From assembly GCF_900101175.1 (NCBI RefSeq), contig NZ_FNFQ01000011.1, positions 62,001-126,000 on the forward strand: 64,000 nucleotides of DNA. The letters run 5' to 3'. Below are positions 53,188 to 62,104 of this stretch, in pieces. The stretch comes from Stenotrophomonas pavanii (GTDB taxonomy: Bacteria > Pseudomonadota > Gammaproteobacteria > Xanthomonadales > Xanthomonadaceae). Position 1 is the first letter of the stretch, and every line of letters begins with the position of its first letter. The notes under the pieces were generated by a model. The model was given only the letters and a program-made list of their open reading frames with translations, was not told where the DNA came from and made no database searches. A program made the translations under genes and the position numbers.

Positions 53188-55326
53188 ATGAAAACGAACC
53201 CCAACCCCGCGTGCCTGCGCCGGGCGACGCTGCCTGTCCTGTGCGCGCTGCTCCTGCATGCTGCGCCCCTGCTTGCCGCCGACGCGGCACCCCCGACCAC
53301 GCTGGATACCGTGCGGGTGGTCGACACCCGCAGCGGCGAGCTGTCCTCCACTGCCAGCGCAGGCTCTGCATTGGGCCTGAGCGTGCTGCAGACACCGGCC
53401 AGCCTGACGGTCATTTCGCGCGAGCAGCTGGAGCAGCGCGGCGACAGTAACCTCAACGATGCGATCAGCCGGGCGGGTGCGATCAGTGCCATGCCGCATC
53501 CGGGCAATGGCCTGAGTGCGCTGTCCAGCCGCGGCTTCACCGACGGTGCCTCGGTGATGCGGCTGTACGATGGGCTGCGCCAGTACGGCGGCGTGGGCAT
53601 CACGTTCCCGTTCGATACCTGGTCGATCGAGCGCATCGAAGTGCTGCGCGGCCCGGCCTCGGTGATCCATGGCGACGGTGCGATCGGCGGCGTGATCAAC
53701 ATCGTGCCGAAGAAGCCCTCGCGTGGTGCCATCGAAAATGAGATCAGCGTGACCGTGGGCAGCGAGGACACCGCGCGCCTGGGTTTCGGCAGTGGTGGCG
53801 CGCTGACGCCCGAGCTGGCCTACCGGCTGGATCTGAGTGGCAACTACAGCGGTGGCTGGGTTGATCGTGGGCGCAACAATGACGCGACGTTCTCCGGTGC
53901 ATTGCTGTGGCAGCCGCGTGCGGACCTGCAGCTGACGCTCACCCATGCGCAGGGCTACCAGCAACCGATGCGCTCCTTCGGCACGCCGCTGGTCGAGGGC
54001 CGCCAGCTGGAGGCGCTGCGCCACCGCAACTACAACGTGGACGACAGCGAGATCCGCTTCCGCGACCGCTGGACCCAGCTCGATGCGCTGTGGACGCCGA
54101 ACGCGAACGTGGAATGGCGCACGCGCGTCTACCAGATCGACAGCCAGCGCGATTGGCGCAATGCCGAGGCCTATGTGTACAACCGCGGTACCGGTTTGAT
54201 CGATCGCTCGGGCAATACCGAGATCACCCACAATCAGGACCAGACCGGGCTGACCTCGACGCTGCGCGTGCAGGGCCATGTGGGCGGTTGGGCGAACGGC
54301 TTCGCGGTGGGCCTGGATGCCAACCGCGCGCACTTCAAGCACACCAACAACACCTATGCCGGCAGCTCGGGCCCGGTCGATCCGTTCGATCCGGTGCCGG
54401 GCCAGTTCGCGAGCGCCGCGCCGAACCTGCCGCGCTATCGTAACCGTGCCGAGCAGTACGCGCTGTTCGTGGAGGACCGGCTGGCGCTGAGCGAGCGCTG
54501 GTCGGTGCTGGGTGGCCTGCGCCACGACCGCGCGCGCATTGATCGCACCGATTTGATCAGCGGCCAGAACGCGTTCTCGAAGACCTACAGCAGCACCGGC
54601 TGGCGTGCGGGTACGGTATTCGCGCTGCAGCCGACGCTGAGCCTGTATGCGCAGTATTCGCAGGCGGCAGACCCGGTCAGTGGCCTGCTGATGATCAGCC
54701 CGGCCAACGGTGCCTTCGACCTGGCCAAGGGGCGGCAGATCGAGGTGGGCCTGAAGCAGGCCTTCGACGGCGGCGAGTGGACGCTGGCGGCGTACCGCAT
54801 CCGCAAGACCGGGCTGCTCAGCCGCGATCCGCTGGTACCGGATCGCCGGGTGCAGGTGGGCGCGCTGACCTCGCGCGGTGTTGAAGCGTCGTTGAGCTGG
54901 AACGTCGCGCCGCACTGGTCGCTCGATGCCAATGCGACGGTGCTGAAGGCCGAGTTCGAGGACTTCCTGGAATCCACGGGTTCGCCGGCGGTGCTGGTGT
55001 CGCGCGACGGCAACGTGCCGCCGAACGTGGCCGAGCGCCTGGCCAGTATGTGGTTGAGCTGGCAGTTCGCACCGGATTGGAGTGCGGCGGGGGGCGTGCG
55101 TTACGTCGGCAAGCGCTACGCCGACAACGCCAATACGCTGGAACTGCCCGGCTACAGCACCACCGACCTGGCACTGACCTGGCAGGCGGCACCGCGCACG
55201 CAGCTGTCCGCGCGGCTGTTCAACGTGTTCGACAAGGCGTACTACGCTACCGCGTACTACACCAGCACGCAGTGGCTGCTGGGTGCGGACCGGCGCGTCG
55301 AATTCACCGTCGACCATGGCTTCTGA
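53188..55326 (+). CDS. TonB-dependent outer membrane receptor
   Basis: 712 residues from ATG 53188; signal peptide MKTNPNPACLRRATLPVLCALLLHAAPLLA/ADA. Plug domain about 40-170 (SLTVISREQLEQRGDSNLNDAISRAGAI..., IERIEVLRGPASVIHGDGAIGGVINIVPKKP), then a 22-strand barrel ending in aromatic F (VEFTVDHGF). Siderophore-receptor-like. With DUF2946 and PepSY partners it suggests uptake of a metal chelate (iron or copper); the ligand is not readable. Confidence 0.93.
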   Translation: MKTNPNPACLRRATLPVLCALLLHAAPLLAADAAPPTTLDTVRVVDTRSGELSSTASAGSALGLSVLQTPASLTVISREQLEQRGDSNLNDAISRAGAISAMPHPGNGLSALSSRGFTDGASVMRLYDGLRQYGGVGITFPFDTWSIERIEVLRGPASVIHGDGAIGGVINIVPKKPSRGAIENEISVTVGSEDTARLGFGSGGALTPELAYRLDLSGNYSGGWVDRGRNNDATFSGALLWQPRADLQLTLTHAQGYQQPMRSFGTPLVEGRQLEALRHRNYNVDDSEIRFRDRWTQLDALWTPNANVEWRTRVYQIDSQRDWRNAEAYVYNRGTGLIDRSGNTEITHNQDQTGLTSTLRVQGHVGGWANGFAVGLDANRAHFKHTNNTYAGSSGPVDPFDPVPGQFASAAPNLPRYRNRAEQYALFVEDRLALSERWSVLGGLRHDRARIDRTDLISGQNAFSKTYSSTGWRAGTVFALQPTLSLYAQYSQAADPVSGLLMISPANGAFDLAKGRQIEVGLKQAFDGGEWTLAAYRIRKTGLLSRDPLVPDRRVQVGALTSRGVEASLSWNVAPHWSLDANATVLKAEFEDFLESTGSPAVLVSRDGNVPPNVAERLASMWLSWQFAPDWSAAGGVRYVGKRYADNANTLELPGYSTTDLALTWQAAPRTQLSARLFNVFDKAYYATAYYTSTQWLLGADRRVEFTVDHGF

Positions 55327-55337
55327 GGACGCTGGCG

Positions 55338-56843
55338 ATGACGTTGCGATCCACCGCCAAGCGCTGGACCTACCTGGTGCATCGCTGGCTGGGCATCGGC
55401 GGATGCCTGCTGATGCTGCTGTGGTTCGTCAGCGGCATGGTCATGCTGTTCATCGGATATCCGAAGCTGACACCTGGCGAACGGATGGCGGCGTTGCCGT
55501 TGCTGGGTGATGCCCGCGACCTGCAGGGGCTGTCGACACTGCCTGCGGCTGTGCAGGCCGAGCCGGAGGCTGTGGCGTTGACCACACTGCGTGGAGCGCC
55601 TGCCTATGTGGTGCGCAGTGGCAGCAATGTGGGCGCCTGGTCTGCCGTGACCGGCCAGGCCCTGCTGCCGGTGTCGGCACAGCGCGCTGAAGCATCCGCT
55701 GCACAGTTCGCGGGCGGGCAGGCCTTCGTGGGTGCGATGCGCGTGAACGAGGACCGTTGGACGCATTCGCGCGCGCTGGACGTGCATCGACCGCTGTATC
55801 GCGTCGAGGTGGGCGGCGCGCAGCCGGGTGACCTGTATGTGTCCTCGCGTACTGGCGAAGTGGTGCTGGACGCCCCGCATGTGCAGCAGCGCTGGAACTA
55901 TGTGGGCGCTTGGCTGCACTGGTTGTACTTCCTGCGCATGCAGTCGGTGGACCCGGTGTGGACGTGGGGGGTGATCGTGCTGTCCGCGCTGTGCACGGTG
56001 GCGGCGATCAGCGGCATCGTGGTGGGCGTATGGCGCTGGCGTTTCCGTGGGCACTATCGTTCCGGTGCGAAGACGCCGTACGTCGAGCCGTGGATGCGCT
56101 GGCACCACCTGCTTGGCCTGATGGCGTCCGCCTTCGTGTTCACCTGGATCTTCAGCGGGCTGATGTCGATGAACCCATTGGGTGTCTTCAGCAGTACGGG
56201 TGAAGCGATCGATGTTGAGCACTACCGTGGCGGCGCGGTGGCGGTGGATGGTGCGCTGGGTGATCCTGCGAAGCTTCTGGCGATGGCCGAAGCTGCGCGC
56301 TTCCAGCCGGTGGAGATCCAGTGGCGACGGATCGGTGGTGAGCTGTTCGCGGTGTTGCTGGACGGGCGGGGTGATACGCGCATCGTGTCCGGCGGCAATG
56401 GGCACCTGCATGTCGCACGGTGGCTGCCGACCGCGTGGTTGCAGCAGAGGGTACGTGCGCTGTCCGCTGCACCCATGCAGGGTTTCGTGGTGCAGCATGC
56501 AGCGGATGCGTACTTCTACGCGCGTGCGCCCGAGGCCATGAATGGTGCAGCGGTACGTCGCTTCCCGGTGGCAGTGGTGGATTTCGGTGATGCCGAGGCG
56601 ACACGCGTCTATCTCGATCTGGCGACCGGCGATCCGTTGCTGGCGATGGGGCATCGTGAGCGGGTGGGGCGCTGGCTGTTCTACTTCCTGCATAGCTGGG
56701 ACCTGCCGGCGATGCTGCGCCAGGAAGGTGCGCGGCTGGCGGTGTTGCTGCTGCTGAGCGCTGCCGGCACCGCGTTGTGTGCCACGGCGACAGTGATCGG
56801 CTATCGGCGATTGCGGATGAAGCTGCGGCGCAGGCGGCGCTGA
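55338..56843 (+). CDS. PepSY-associated inner membrane protein
   Basis: 501 residues. Membrane helices at about 18-37, 210-232, 265-285 and 460-485, with His in VHRWLGIGG, LHWLY and RWHHLLGLMAS: the PepSY_TM arrangement of siderophore-linked ferric reductase-like proteins. Directly after the TonB receptor (11 bp), same operon. Probably reduces or releases the metal from the imported chelate (inference). Confidence 0.88.
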   Translation: MTLRSTAKRWTYLVHRWLGIGGCLLMLLWFVSGMVMLFIGYPKLTPGERMAALPLLGDARDLQGLSTLPAAVQAEPEAVALTTLRGAPAYVVRSGSNVGAWSAVTGQALLPVSAQRAEASAAQFAGGQAFVGAMRVNEDRWTHSRALDVHRPLYRVEVGGAQPGDLYVSSRTGEVVLDAPHVQQRWNYVGAWLHWLYFLRMQSVDPVWTWGVIVLSALCTVAAISGIVVGVWRWRFRGHYRSGAKTPYVEPWMRWHHLLGLMASAFVFTWIFSGLMSMNPLGVFSSTGEAIDVEHYRGGAVAVDGALGDPAKLLAMAEAARFQPVEIQWRRIGGELFAVLLDGRGDTRIVSGGNGHLHVARWLPTAWLQQRVRALSAAPMQGFVVQHAADAYFYARAPEAMNGAAVRRFPVAVVDFGDAEATRVYLDLATGDPLLAMGHRERVGRWLFYFLHSWDLPAMLRQEGARLAVLLLLSAAGTALCATATVIGYRRLRMKLRRRRR

Positions 56844-56852
56844 TGCCCTGGG

Positions 56853-57986
56853 CTACACCCGCAGCCAACGCGTGGACATCGCCACCAGCAACAAGGCCGT
56901 GGCTACGCCGACGAACGCGGCGATCAGGCCGAAGTGGTTGGCGGCAAAACCGATCAGCGCCGGTCCGGCAAGGATGCCGGCAAAGCCCAGCGTGGAAACG
57001 GCAGTGATGGCCAGCGCGCCGGGCATGCGGGTCTGGTGGCCGGCCAGCGAGAACAGTGCGGGTGCGATGTTGGCGCAGCCGAGGCCGACCAGCACATAGC
57101 CGAGCAGTGATGCCTGCCACGGCGTGACCAGGGTCAGCACCAGCACGCCCGCGGCGGCAAGCAACGCGCCGAACACGATCGCGTGCTGGCGGCCTACGCG
57201 TGCCACCAGTGCATCACCGAACAGGCGCGCGACGGTCATGGTCAGGGTGAAGGTCACATAGCCGATGCCGGCGAGGCTGGCATCGACGCGGCGCACGTCG
57301 CTGAGAAACACCGCGCTCCAGTCGAGCATCGCACCTTCGCCGAGGAACGCGACGAACGCCAGTACGCCGATGAACAGCACGATGCCGTGTGGCAGGGCCA
57401 GCATCGGTGTGTCGTGCGGCATCCGTTCGCTGTGCCAGTACGACGCCGACAGCAGCATCACCAGCAGCATGGCGCCAACGCCGATCAGCACGGACGCCAA
57501 GGGAGGCAGGTGAGCAGACAGCAGCACGGTCATGGTGGCCGCGCCGAGGAAGCCGCCGATGCTGAAGAACGCATGGAAGCCGGACATCATCACGCGCCGT
57601 GCGTCGCGCTCGACGATGACGGCCTGTACGTTCATCGTGCAGTCCATTGCACCCACGGCGGCACCGAACGCGAACAGCACCAGGCCCAGCGTCCAGGTCG
57701 AACCGGCCAGCGCCAGGCCGGGCACGGTCAGGCAGATCAGCAGGCTGCTGGCCACCATCACCCGCCGGCAACCGAGGCGCGCGGCCAGCACGCCGGACAA
57801 CGGCATCGCCAGCAGCGAACCGACACCGAGGCAGAGCAGCACCAGCCCCAGCGTGGCGTCGTTGATCCCGGTGCGTGCCTTGGCGAACGGCACCAGCGTG
57901 GCCCACAGCGCGGTGGCGAAGCCTGGAATGAAGAACGCAGCGCGGGTCGCGTGCTGTTCGGCACGCGCGCGGTTGGCAAGGGACAT
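56853..57986 (-). CDS. MFS transporter (probably smtcrA)
   Basis: 377 residues with about 12 membrane helices; FAKARTGINDATLGLVLLCLGVGSLLAMPLSGVLAARLGCRRVM holds the MFS loop 2-3 motif. Nearest known type is YbjJ-like. It follows the DeoR-type gene by 11 bp and lies at the place where, as I recall, S. maltophilia carries smtcrA, repressed together with smqnr by SmqnrR. Substrate not read from sequence. Confidence 0.88.
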   Translation of the reverse strand: MSLANRARAEQHATRAAFFIPGFATALWATLVPFAKARTGINDATLGLVLLCLGVGSLLAMPLSGVLAARLGCRRVMVASSLLICLTVPGLALAGSTWTLGLVLFAFGAAVGAMDCTMNVQAVIVERDARRVMMSGFHAFFSIGGFLGAATMTVLLSAHLPPLASVLIGVGAMLLVMLLSASYWHSERMPHDTPMLALPHGIVLFIGVLAFVAFLGEGAMLDWSAVFLSDVRRVDASLAGIGYVTFTLTMTVARLFGDALVARVGRQHAIVFGALLAAAGVLVLTLVTPWQASLLGYVLVGLGCANIAPALFSLAGHQTRMPGALAITAVSTLGFAGILAGPALIGFAANHFGLIAAFVGVATALLLVAMSTRWLRV

Positions 57987-57997
57987 GAGCGGTACGG

Positions 57998-58774
57998 TCA
58001 GGGGGGAGTGGGGTGCACCGCGATGCCGGCGGCGCGGAAGCGTGCCGCCAATGCGGGCGGCGCGGTGGTGGTCAGCACCAGGTCGTCGATCTCGTCCAGG
58101 CTGGCGATCTGCCAGTGGCCGCGGGCACCGAGCTTTTCAGTAGTGGCGGCGACGATCACGCGGCTGCTGCACGCGACCATCGCGCGCTTCAGGGTGGCTT
58201 CTTCCGCATCCATTGCCCACACGCCGGTGTCGCCGTCCACCGCGCAGGGGCCGGGCAGGTACACGTCGGCACGCAGGCGCTGCACCTGGGCCAGTGCTTC
58301 GGCACCGACCGCGCCGCCACCACTGGCCAGGCGGCCGCCGATCAGCTGCACCGAGGTGCCATCAAGCAGGCTGGCGGCGGTGGCGATCTGTGGCGCATTG
58401 GTGATCACCGTCAGGCCGAGGGCGGCCGGCAACTGCTGGGCGATCACCAGGTTGGTTGAACCGGCATCGAGCAGTACGACCTGGCCGGGTTGCAGCAATG
58501 CGCAGACGCGGGCGGCCAGCTCGGCCTTGTCGCCGCGGTCACGGGTCAGCCGCTCGCGCAGCGGGCGTTCCTTGGGCGGCGGCAGCACGGCGCCGCCGTA
58601 GACACGCTGGCACAGGCCCTGTGCGGCCAGTTCGCGCAGGTCGCGGCGGATCGAATCTTCGGAGACGGCATAGCGGCGCGCCAGCTCGGCGGCGACCACG
58701 CGGCCCTGCTGGCGCAGTTCCTCCAGGATCTGCCGGGTGCGCTGGGCGGGGAGAGGGCTGGGATCGGAGCTCAT
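57998..58774 (-). CDS. smqnrR: DeoR-family regulator (SmqnrR-like)
   Basis: 258 residues from ATG 58774. N-terminal DeoR helix-turn-helix (RTRQILEELRQQGRVVAAELARRYAVSEDSIRRDLRELAAQGLCQRVYGGAV), then the sugar-phosphate-sensing domain (VVLLDAGSTNLVIAQQLP, VITNAPQIA, IGGRL, DVYLPGPCAVDGDTGVWAMDAEEATLKRAMVACS). Divergent from the qnr gene with repeats between them. A DeoR regulator of this position represses smqnr and the MFS gene in S. maltophilia. Confidence 0.88.
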   Translation of the reverse strand: MSSDPSPLPAQRTRQILEELRQQGRVVAAELARRYAVSEDSIRRDLRELAAQGLCQRVYGGAVLPPPKERPLRERLTRDRGDKAELAARVCALLQPGQVVLLDAGSTNLVIAQQLPAALGLTVITNAPQIATAASLLDGTSVQLIGGRLASGGGAVGAEALAQVQRLRADVYLPGPCAVDGDTGVWAMDAEEATLKRAMVACSSRVIVAATTEKLGARGHWQIASLDEIDDLVLTTTAPPALAARFRAAGIAVHPTPP

Positions 58775-58784
58775 GCTGCAAGTC

Positions 58785-58819
58785 TGCACGTTCGTGCATC
58801 AACGTGCAATAACGTGCAT
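58785..58819. promoter_or_regulatory. Operator array of CGTGCA repeats
   Basis: CGTGCA occurs at 58793, 58803 and 58813, exactly one helical turn (10 bp) apart, preceded by an inverted TGCACG at 58785-58790. It starts 11 bp upstream of the DeoR start codon and faces the divergent qnr gene. Likely binding site of the DeoR protein. Confidence 0.7.
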
Positions 58820-58932
58820 TTGACCGGTGTGGACACAGGTCAACTGGACTGCCGGTGAATTGGCCGCGGCCGTGTCTGTGGATCGCCCCCGCGGCCCGGC
58901 ATCATGGCGTGGCGTTTGGCAAGGAATCCACG

Positions 58933-59580
58933 ATGTCCCCCACCGTTCACCGCAAGCTGCGCATCGGCGCGGACCAGTACACCGGCCAGAAAGTGGTCGA
59001 CCAGCAGTTCCACGAGTGCGATTTTTCAGGCGTGGACCTGACCGCCACCGAGTTCATCAACTGCAGCTTCTACGACGCCGACAGTCGCAGCGGCTGCCGT
59101 TTCAACGGCGCTACGTTGAAGGAAGCCAGCTTCCGCAGCTGCGACATCAGCATGTGCCACTTCAATTTCATCAAGGCACTGGGCCTGGAGATCAGCGAGT
59201 GCCGTGCGCAGGGCGCGGATTTCAGCAACGCCAGCTTCATGAACCAGATCACCACGCGCAGCTGGTTCTGCAGCGCGTTCATCAAGAAGTCGAACCTGCG
59301 CTATGCCAATTTCTCGCGGGTCACGCTGGAGAAATGCGAACTGTGGGAGAACCGCTGGGACGGTGCGAACGTCAGCGGCGCCAGCTTCGCCGGCTCGGAC
59401 CTGTCCGGCGGCCAGTTCGAGGGCATCGACTGGAACAGCGCCAACTTCACCGGCTGCAACCTGACCAACTCCGAGCTGGGCGAGCTGGACCTGCGCAGCA
59501 CCAACCTGCGCGGCGCCACACTGGACGTGCAGCAGGTGGCGCTGTTGATGCAGCGCATCGGCATCACCGTGGTGCCGTAG
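58933..59580 (+). CDS. smqnr: Pentapeptide-repeat quinolone-protection protein (SmQnr)
   Basis: 215 residues, MSPTVHRKLRIGADQYTGQKVVDQQFHECDFSGVDLTATEF..., built of A(D/N)LxF-type pentapeptide repeats forming a right-handed beta helix that mimics DNA and protects gyrase/topoisomerase IV. Central Gly near residue 115-120 splits two repeat blocks as in Qnr. AAGGA site 8 bp before ATG 58933. Intrinsic to S. maltophilia, giving low-level reduced quinolone sensitivity. Confidence 0.93.
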   Translation: MSPTVHRKLRIGADQYTGQKVVDQQFHECDFSGVDLTATEFINCSFYDADSRSGCRFNGATLKEASFRSCDISMCHFNFIKALGLEISECRAQGADFSNASFMNQITTRSWFCSAFIKKSNLRYANFSRVTLEKCELWENRWDGANVSGASFAGSDLSGGQFEGIDWNSANFTGCNLTNSELGELDLRSTNLRGATLDVQQVALLMQRIGITVVP

Positions 59581-59583
59581 GCA

Positions 59584-60258
59584 TCACCCGGCGCACGCCA
59601 CCCAGCCCTTGAAGCTGAAGCCTGCATAGAACAGCTCCACATCGTCGAAGCCGGCCTCCTGCAGCAGCGCCACTTCCTGTTCGGGGGCCAGCAGCGGCAG
59701 CCGCTCGGCAATGGCGTCGATCGCGCGCCGTGCATCGGCGTGGTCAACGCCGGAGGCTTCGGCGAACGCGGCGTAGCGCTGCAACCAGCGCAGCTTGCCG
59801 GCCGGATCCTGCGGCACGCTGTGGTGGGCCACCACCAGCGGTGCGCCGGGCTGCAGGCGCCTGTGCAGCTCGCGCAGCGTGTGCAGGCGCTGCGCGGCGT
59901 CGAGGAAGTGCAGGGTCAGCAGGCAGCTGGCACCATCGAAACGCACGTCTGGGGCATCGTCGATGTAGCCTTCCAGCAACTGCACGCGCGACATCAGCGG
60001 GCCCAGTGTCTGCTCGGCCAGGGCCAGCATCGGTGCAGCCGGGTCCACGCCCAGCAGCTGCCAGCCCGGCTGCGCCTCGGCAAAAGCCTTCAGCTCCAGC
60101 CCGCCACCGGCGCCCAGCACCAGCACGCGTCCCTGCGCAGGAACGTGTTCGGCCAGCAGCAGGCGACTCATCTGCTGCAACGCGAGGAAGCCGGGCACCT
60201 GGCGCAGCGGTGCTTCGGCATAGCGGGCTACCGCCTGCGGATCGGAGAACGTGGACAT
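59584..60258 (-). CDS. Class I SAM-dependent methyltransferase
   Basis: 224 residues from ATG 60258 (MSTFSDPQAVARYAEAPLRQVPGF). Motif I VLVLGAGGGLELKAF (about 44-58), acidic end of strand 2 LLGVDPAAPML, then FDGASCLLTLHFLD and LQPGAPLVVAHHSVP. Substrate unknown. It converges with qnr, stops 3 bp apart. Confidence 0.9.
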   Translation of the reverse strand: MSTFSDPQAVARYAEAPLRQVPGFLALQQMSRLLLAEHVPAQGRVLVLGAGGGLELKAFAEAQPGWQLLGVDPAAPMLALAEQTLGPLMSRVQLLEGYIDDAPDVRFDGASCLLTLHFLDAAQRLHTLRELHRRLQPGAPLVVAHHSVPQDPAGKLRWLQRYAAFAEASGVDHADARRAIDAIAERLPLLAPEQEVALLQEAGFDDVELFYAGFSFKGWVACAG

Positions 60259-60345
60259 GCGCGGATTCCTGCGGCGGAGGACATACCACTGTAGCGCGGT
60301 GCGCAAGGGGCATTGCGCGCCGCCGCCGCACAAGCAGGGCAGGAC

Positions 60346-61044
60346 TCAGGCCGCCGCGGCCTCAAGCACGTCTTCCAGCCGCACCTCGCCGAGGAAGCCA
60401 CCGCTGCTGGTAGCCGGCCGCTGTGCTTCGATGGCGTGGGCGAACTGCACGCCAGCGTCGTCCTGCAGGCGCTCGAACAGCTGCTGCACCCTGGGGAACT
60501 CGCGACGGTCGACCACCTGGTGGTAATCGTTCCAGCGCGCGATGCCGGCGAAGTAGGCGTCGGCGAAGCTGCGCTGCTCGCCCAGCAGCCACGGGCCTGT
60601 GCCGATCATCTGCTCCAGCGCCTGATGGGCGTGGCGCACCTTGGTGGTGCCATAGGCACGCAGCGCCTCGCCGTCATCGCCCTCGTCGTGTTCCAGCGCA
60701 TGCCAGAGCGGGGCGTAGGCACCGAAGAAGCTGGTGTTGAGATAGGCCAGCCGGTGGTTGAGGCGATCAAAGCCGGGCGTGCCCTGTGCGAAGCCCAGGC
60801 CCTGCGCGATGCCCTTCGCGGCCAGGTGGTTGAGGATGGCCAGGCTCTCGCTGAGCAGTTCGCCCTGCGCGGTGCGCAGGGTCGGGGTTTCACCCAGTGG
60901 ATTGAGGCGACGGTAGTCTTCGCTCTGCACCTGGCCGGGCATGTCGATGCGGCACAGGTGATACGGCTGGCGTAGCCATTCCAGGGCGACGATGGAGCCG
61001 AACGAGCAGCCCGAGGGCACGCCGTAGAAGAGGATCGGGGTCAT
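60346..61044 (-). CDS. Glutathione S-transferase family protein
   Basis: 232 residues. N-terminal thioredoxin-like domain (MTPILFYGVPSGCSFGSIVALEWL; LNPLGETPTLRTAQGELLSESLAILNHL, the Pro-Thr and Glu-Ser glutathione contacts) and C-terminal helical domain with the N-capping motif GEQRSFADAYFAGIARW. ATG 61044. Divergent from a LysR gene that may control it. Confidence 0.92.
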   Translation of the reverse strand: MTPILFYGVPSGCSFGSIVALEWLRQPYHLCRIDMPGQVQSEDYRRLNPLGETPTLRTAQGELLSESLAILNHLAAKGIAQGLGFAQGTPGFDRLNHRLAYLNTSFFGAYAPLWHALEHDEGDDGEALRAYGTTKVRHAHQALEQMIGTGPWLLGEQRSFADAYFAGIARWNDYHQVVDRREFPRVQQLFERLQDDAGVQFAHAIEAQRPATSSGGFLGEVRLEDVLEAAAA

Positions 61045-61136
61045 GGCAGGTTTCCGGTTCAAGCCGCGATGCGGCGGGTGAGGAAAGCGTGCCTGCGTGG
61101 ACATTGCCCCGGAAGCCGTACGAATGGCATCCTGAA

Positions 61137-61152
61137 GTCCACATCTGTGGAC
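61137..61152. promoter_or_regulatory. Perfect palindrome between GST and LysR genes
   Basis: GTCCACATCTGTGGAC: 7-bp arms around TC, 7 bp before the LysR ATG and about 93 bp before the GST start. A plausible LysR autoregulation site. Confidence 0.55.
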
Positions 61153-61159
61153 GTTGCGC

Positions 61160-62104
61160 ATGCTCAACCTCAACGATCTGGCCCTGTTCGTGACCGCAGT
61201 GGAGCAGGGCGGCTTCGCTGCAGGCGGGCGCCATCTGGGCCTGCCGCGCTCGACCCTGAGCAAGCGCGTGGCGCTGCTGGAAGAACAGCTCGAGGTGCGG
61301 CTGCTGCAGCGCAGTTCGCGTCGCTTCGCGCTGACCGAGGTCGGTCAGGCGTTCTTCGAACGCGCACGCGCGGCGTTGTCTGAGGTTGAGGCTGCCGAGG
61401 CCATCGTCCGTGACCGCCAGGCCGAACCCAGCGGCACCGTGCGCATCAGTGCTTCGATTCCGGTGGTGCAGGGCGAACTCGCCGCATGCCTGCCCGCGTT
61501 GGCTCGACGCTATCCGCGGCTGCGCATCGAAGTTGAAGTGAGTGATCGTTTCATCGACCTGGCACAGGAAGGCATCGACATCGCCTTGCGCAGCCATTTC
61601 GGTCCACTGCCCGATTCCGGGTTGGTGCAACGTTCGCTGGGGAGCGAGCGTATCGTGCTGGTGGCGTCCCCGGACTACCTGGCAGCCGCGCCGGCAGTGG
61701 AGACGCCCGAGCAGCTACGCGCGCATGCCGGCCTGCTGACCGCGCGCCACGCAACGCGCTGGACACTGCACAGTGCCGACGCCCGTACCGTGCAGGTGGA
61801 GCCGCAGGTGGCGCTGGTCGGCAATGAGTCGCAGCTGCTGATCGCGGCGGCAGAAGCGGGCCTTGGCATCACCGTGTTGCCGCACAGCCTGTGCGCTGCG
61901 GCGATTGCGACCGGACGCCTGCGGCAGGTTCTGCCGGCGTGGCATGCCGGCGAAGTCACCACCAGCGTGCTGCTGCCGCATCGTCGCGGCCAGCTGCCGG
62001 GCGTACGCGTGGTGGTGGATGCGCTGGTCGCGCATTACCAGCTCAACGCAACGCCCGCGCCAGCACCTGCCAGATCCGCGGGTCCTGGCACTGCGAAACA
62101 TTGA
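61160..62104 (+). CDS. LysR-family transcriptional regulator
   Basis: 314 residues from ATG 61160: helix-turn-helix MLNLNDLALFVTAVEQGGFAAGGRHLGLPRSTLSKRVALLEEQLEVRLLQRSSRRFALTEVGQAFFERA, then the effector domain (GTVRISASIPVVQGELAACLPAL...). Closest in feel to the group next to GST or oxidoreductase genes. Its last 62 bp overlap antiparallel with the MocR gene. Confidence 0.94.
   Translation: MLNLNDLALFVTAVEQGGFAAGGRHLGLPRSTLSKRVALLEEQLEVRLLQRSSRRFALTEVGQAFFERARAALSEVEAAEAIVRDRQAEPSGTVRISASIPVVQGELAACLPALARRYPRLRIEVEVSDRFIDLAQEGIDIALRSHFGPLPDSGLVQRSLGSERIVLVASPDYLAAAPAVETPEQLRAHAGLLTARHATRWTLHSADARTVQVEPQVALVGNESQLLIAAAEAGLGITVLPHSLCAAAIATGRLRQVLPAWHAGEVTTSVLLPHRRGQLPGVRVVVDALVAHYQLNATPAPAPARSAGPGTAKH

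Noticed and set aside
51946..55317. A 1123-codon minus-strand frame opposite the TonB receptor.
   Set aside because: The receptor has plug and barrel motifs on the plus strand; the antisense frame shows no domain.
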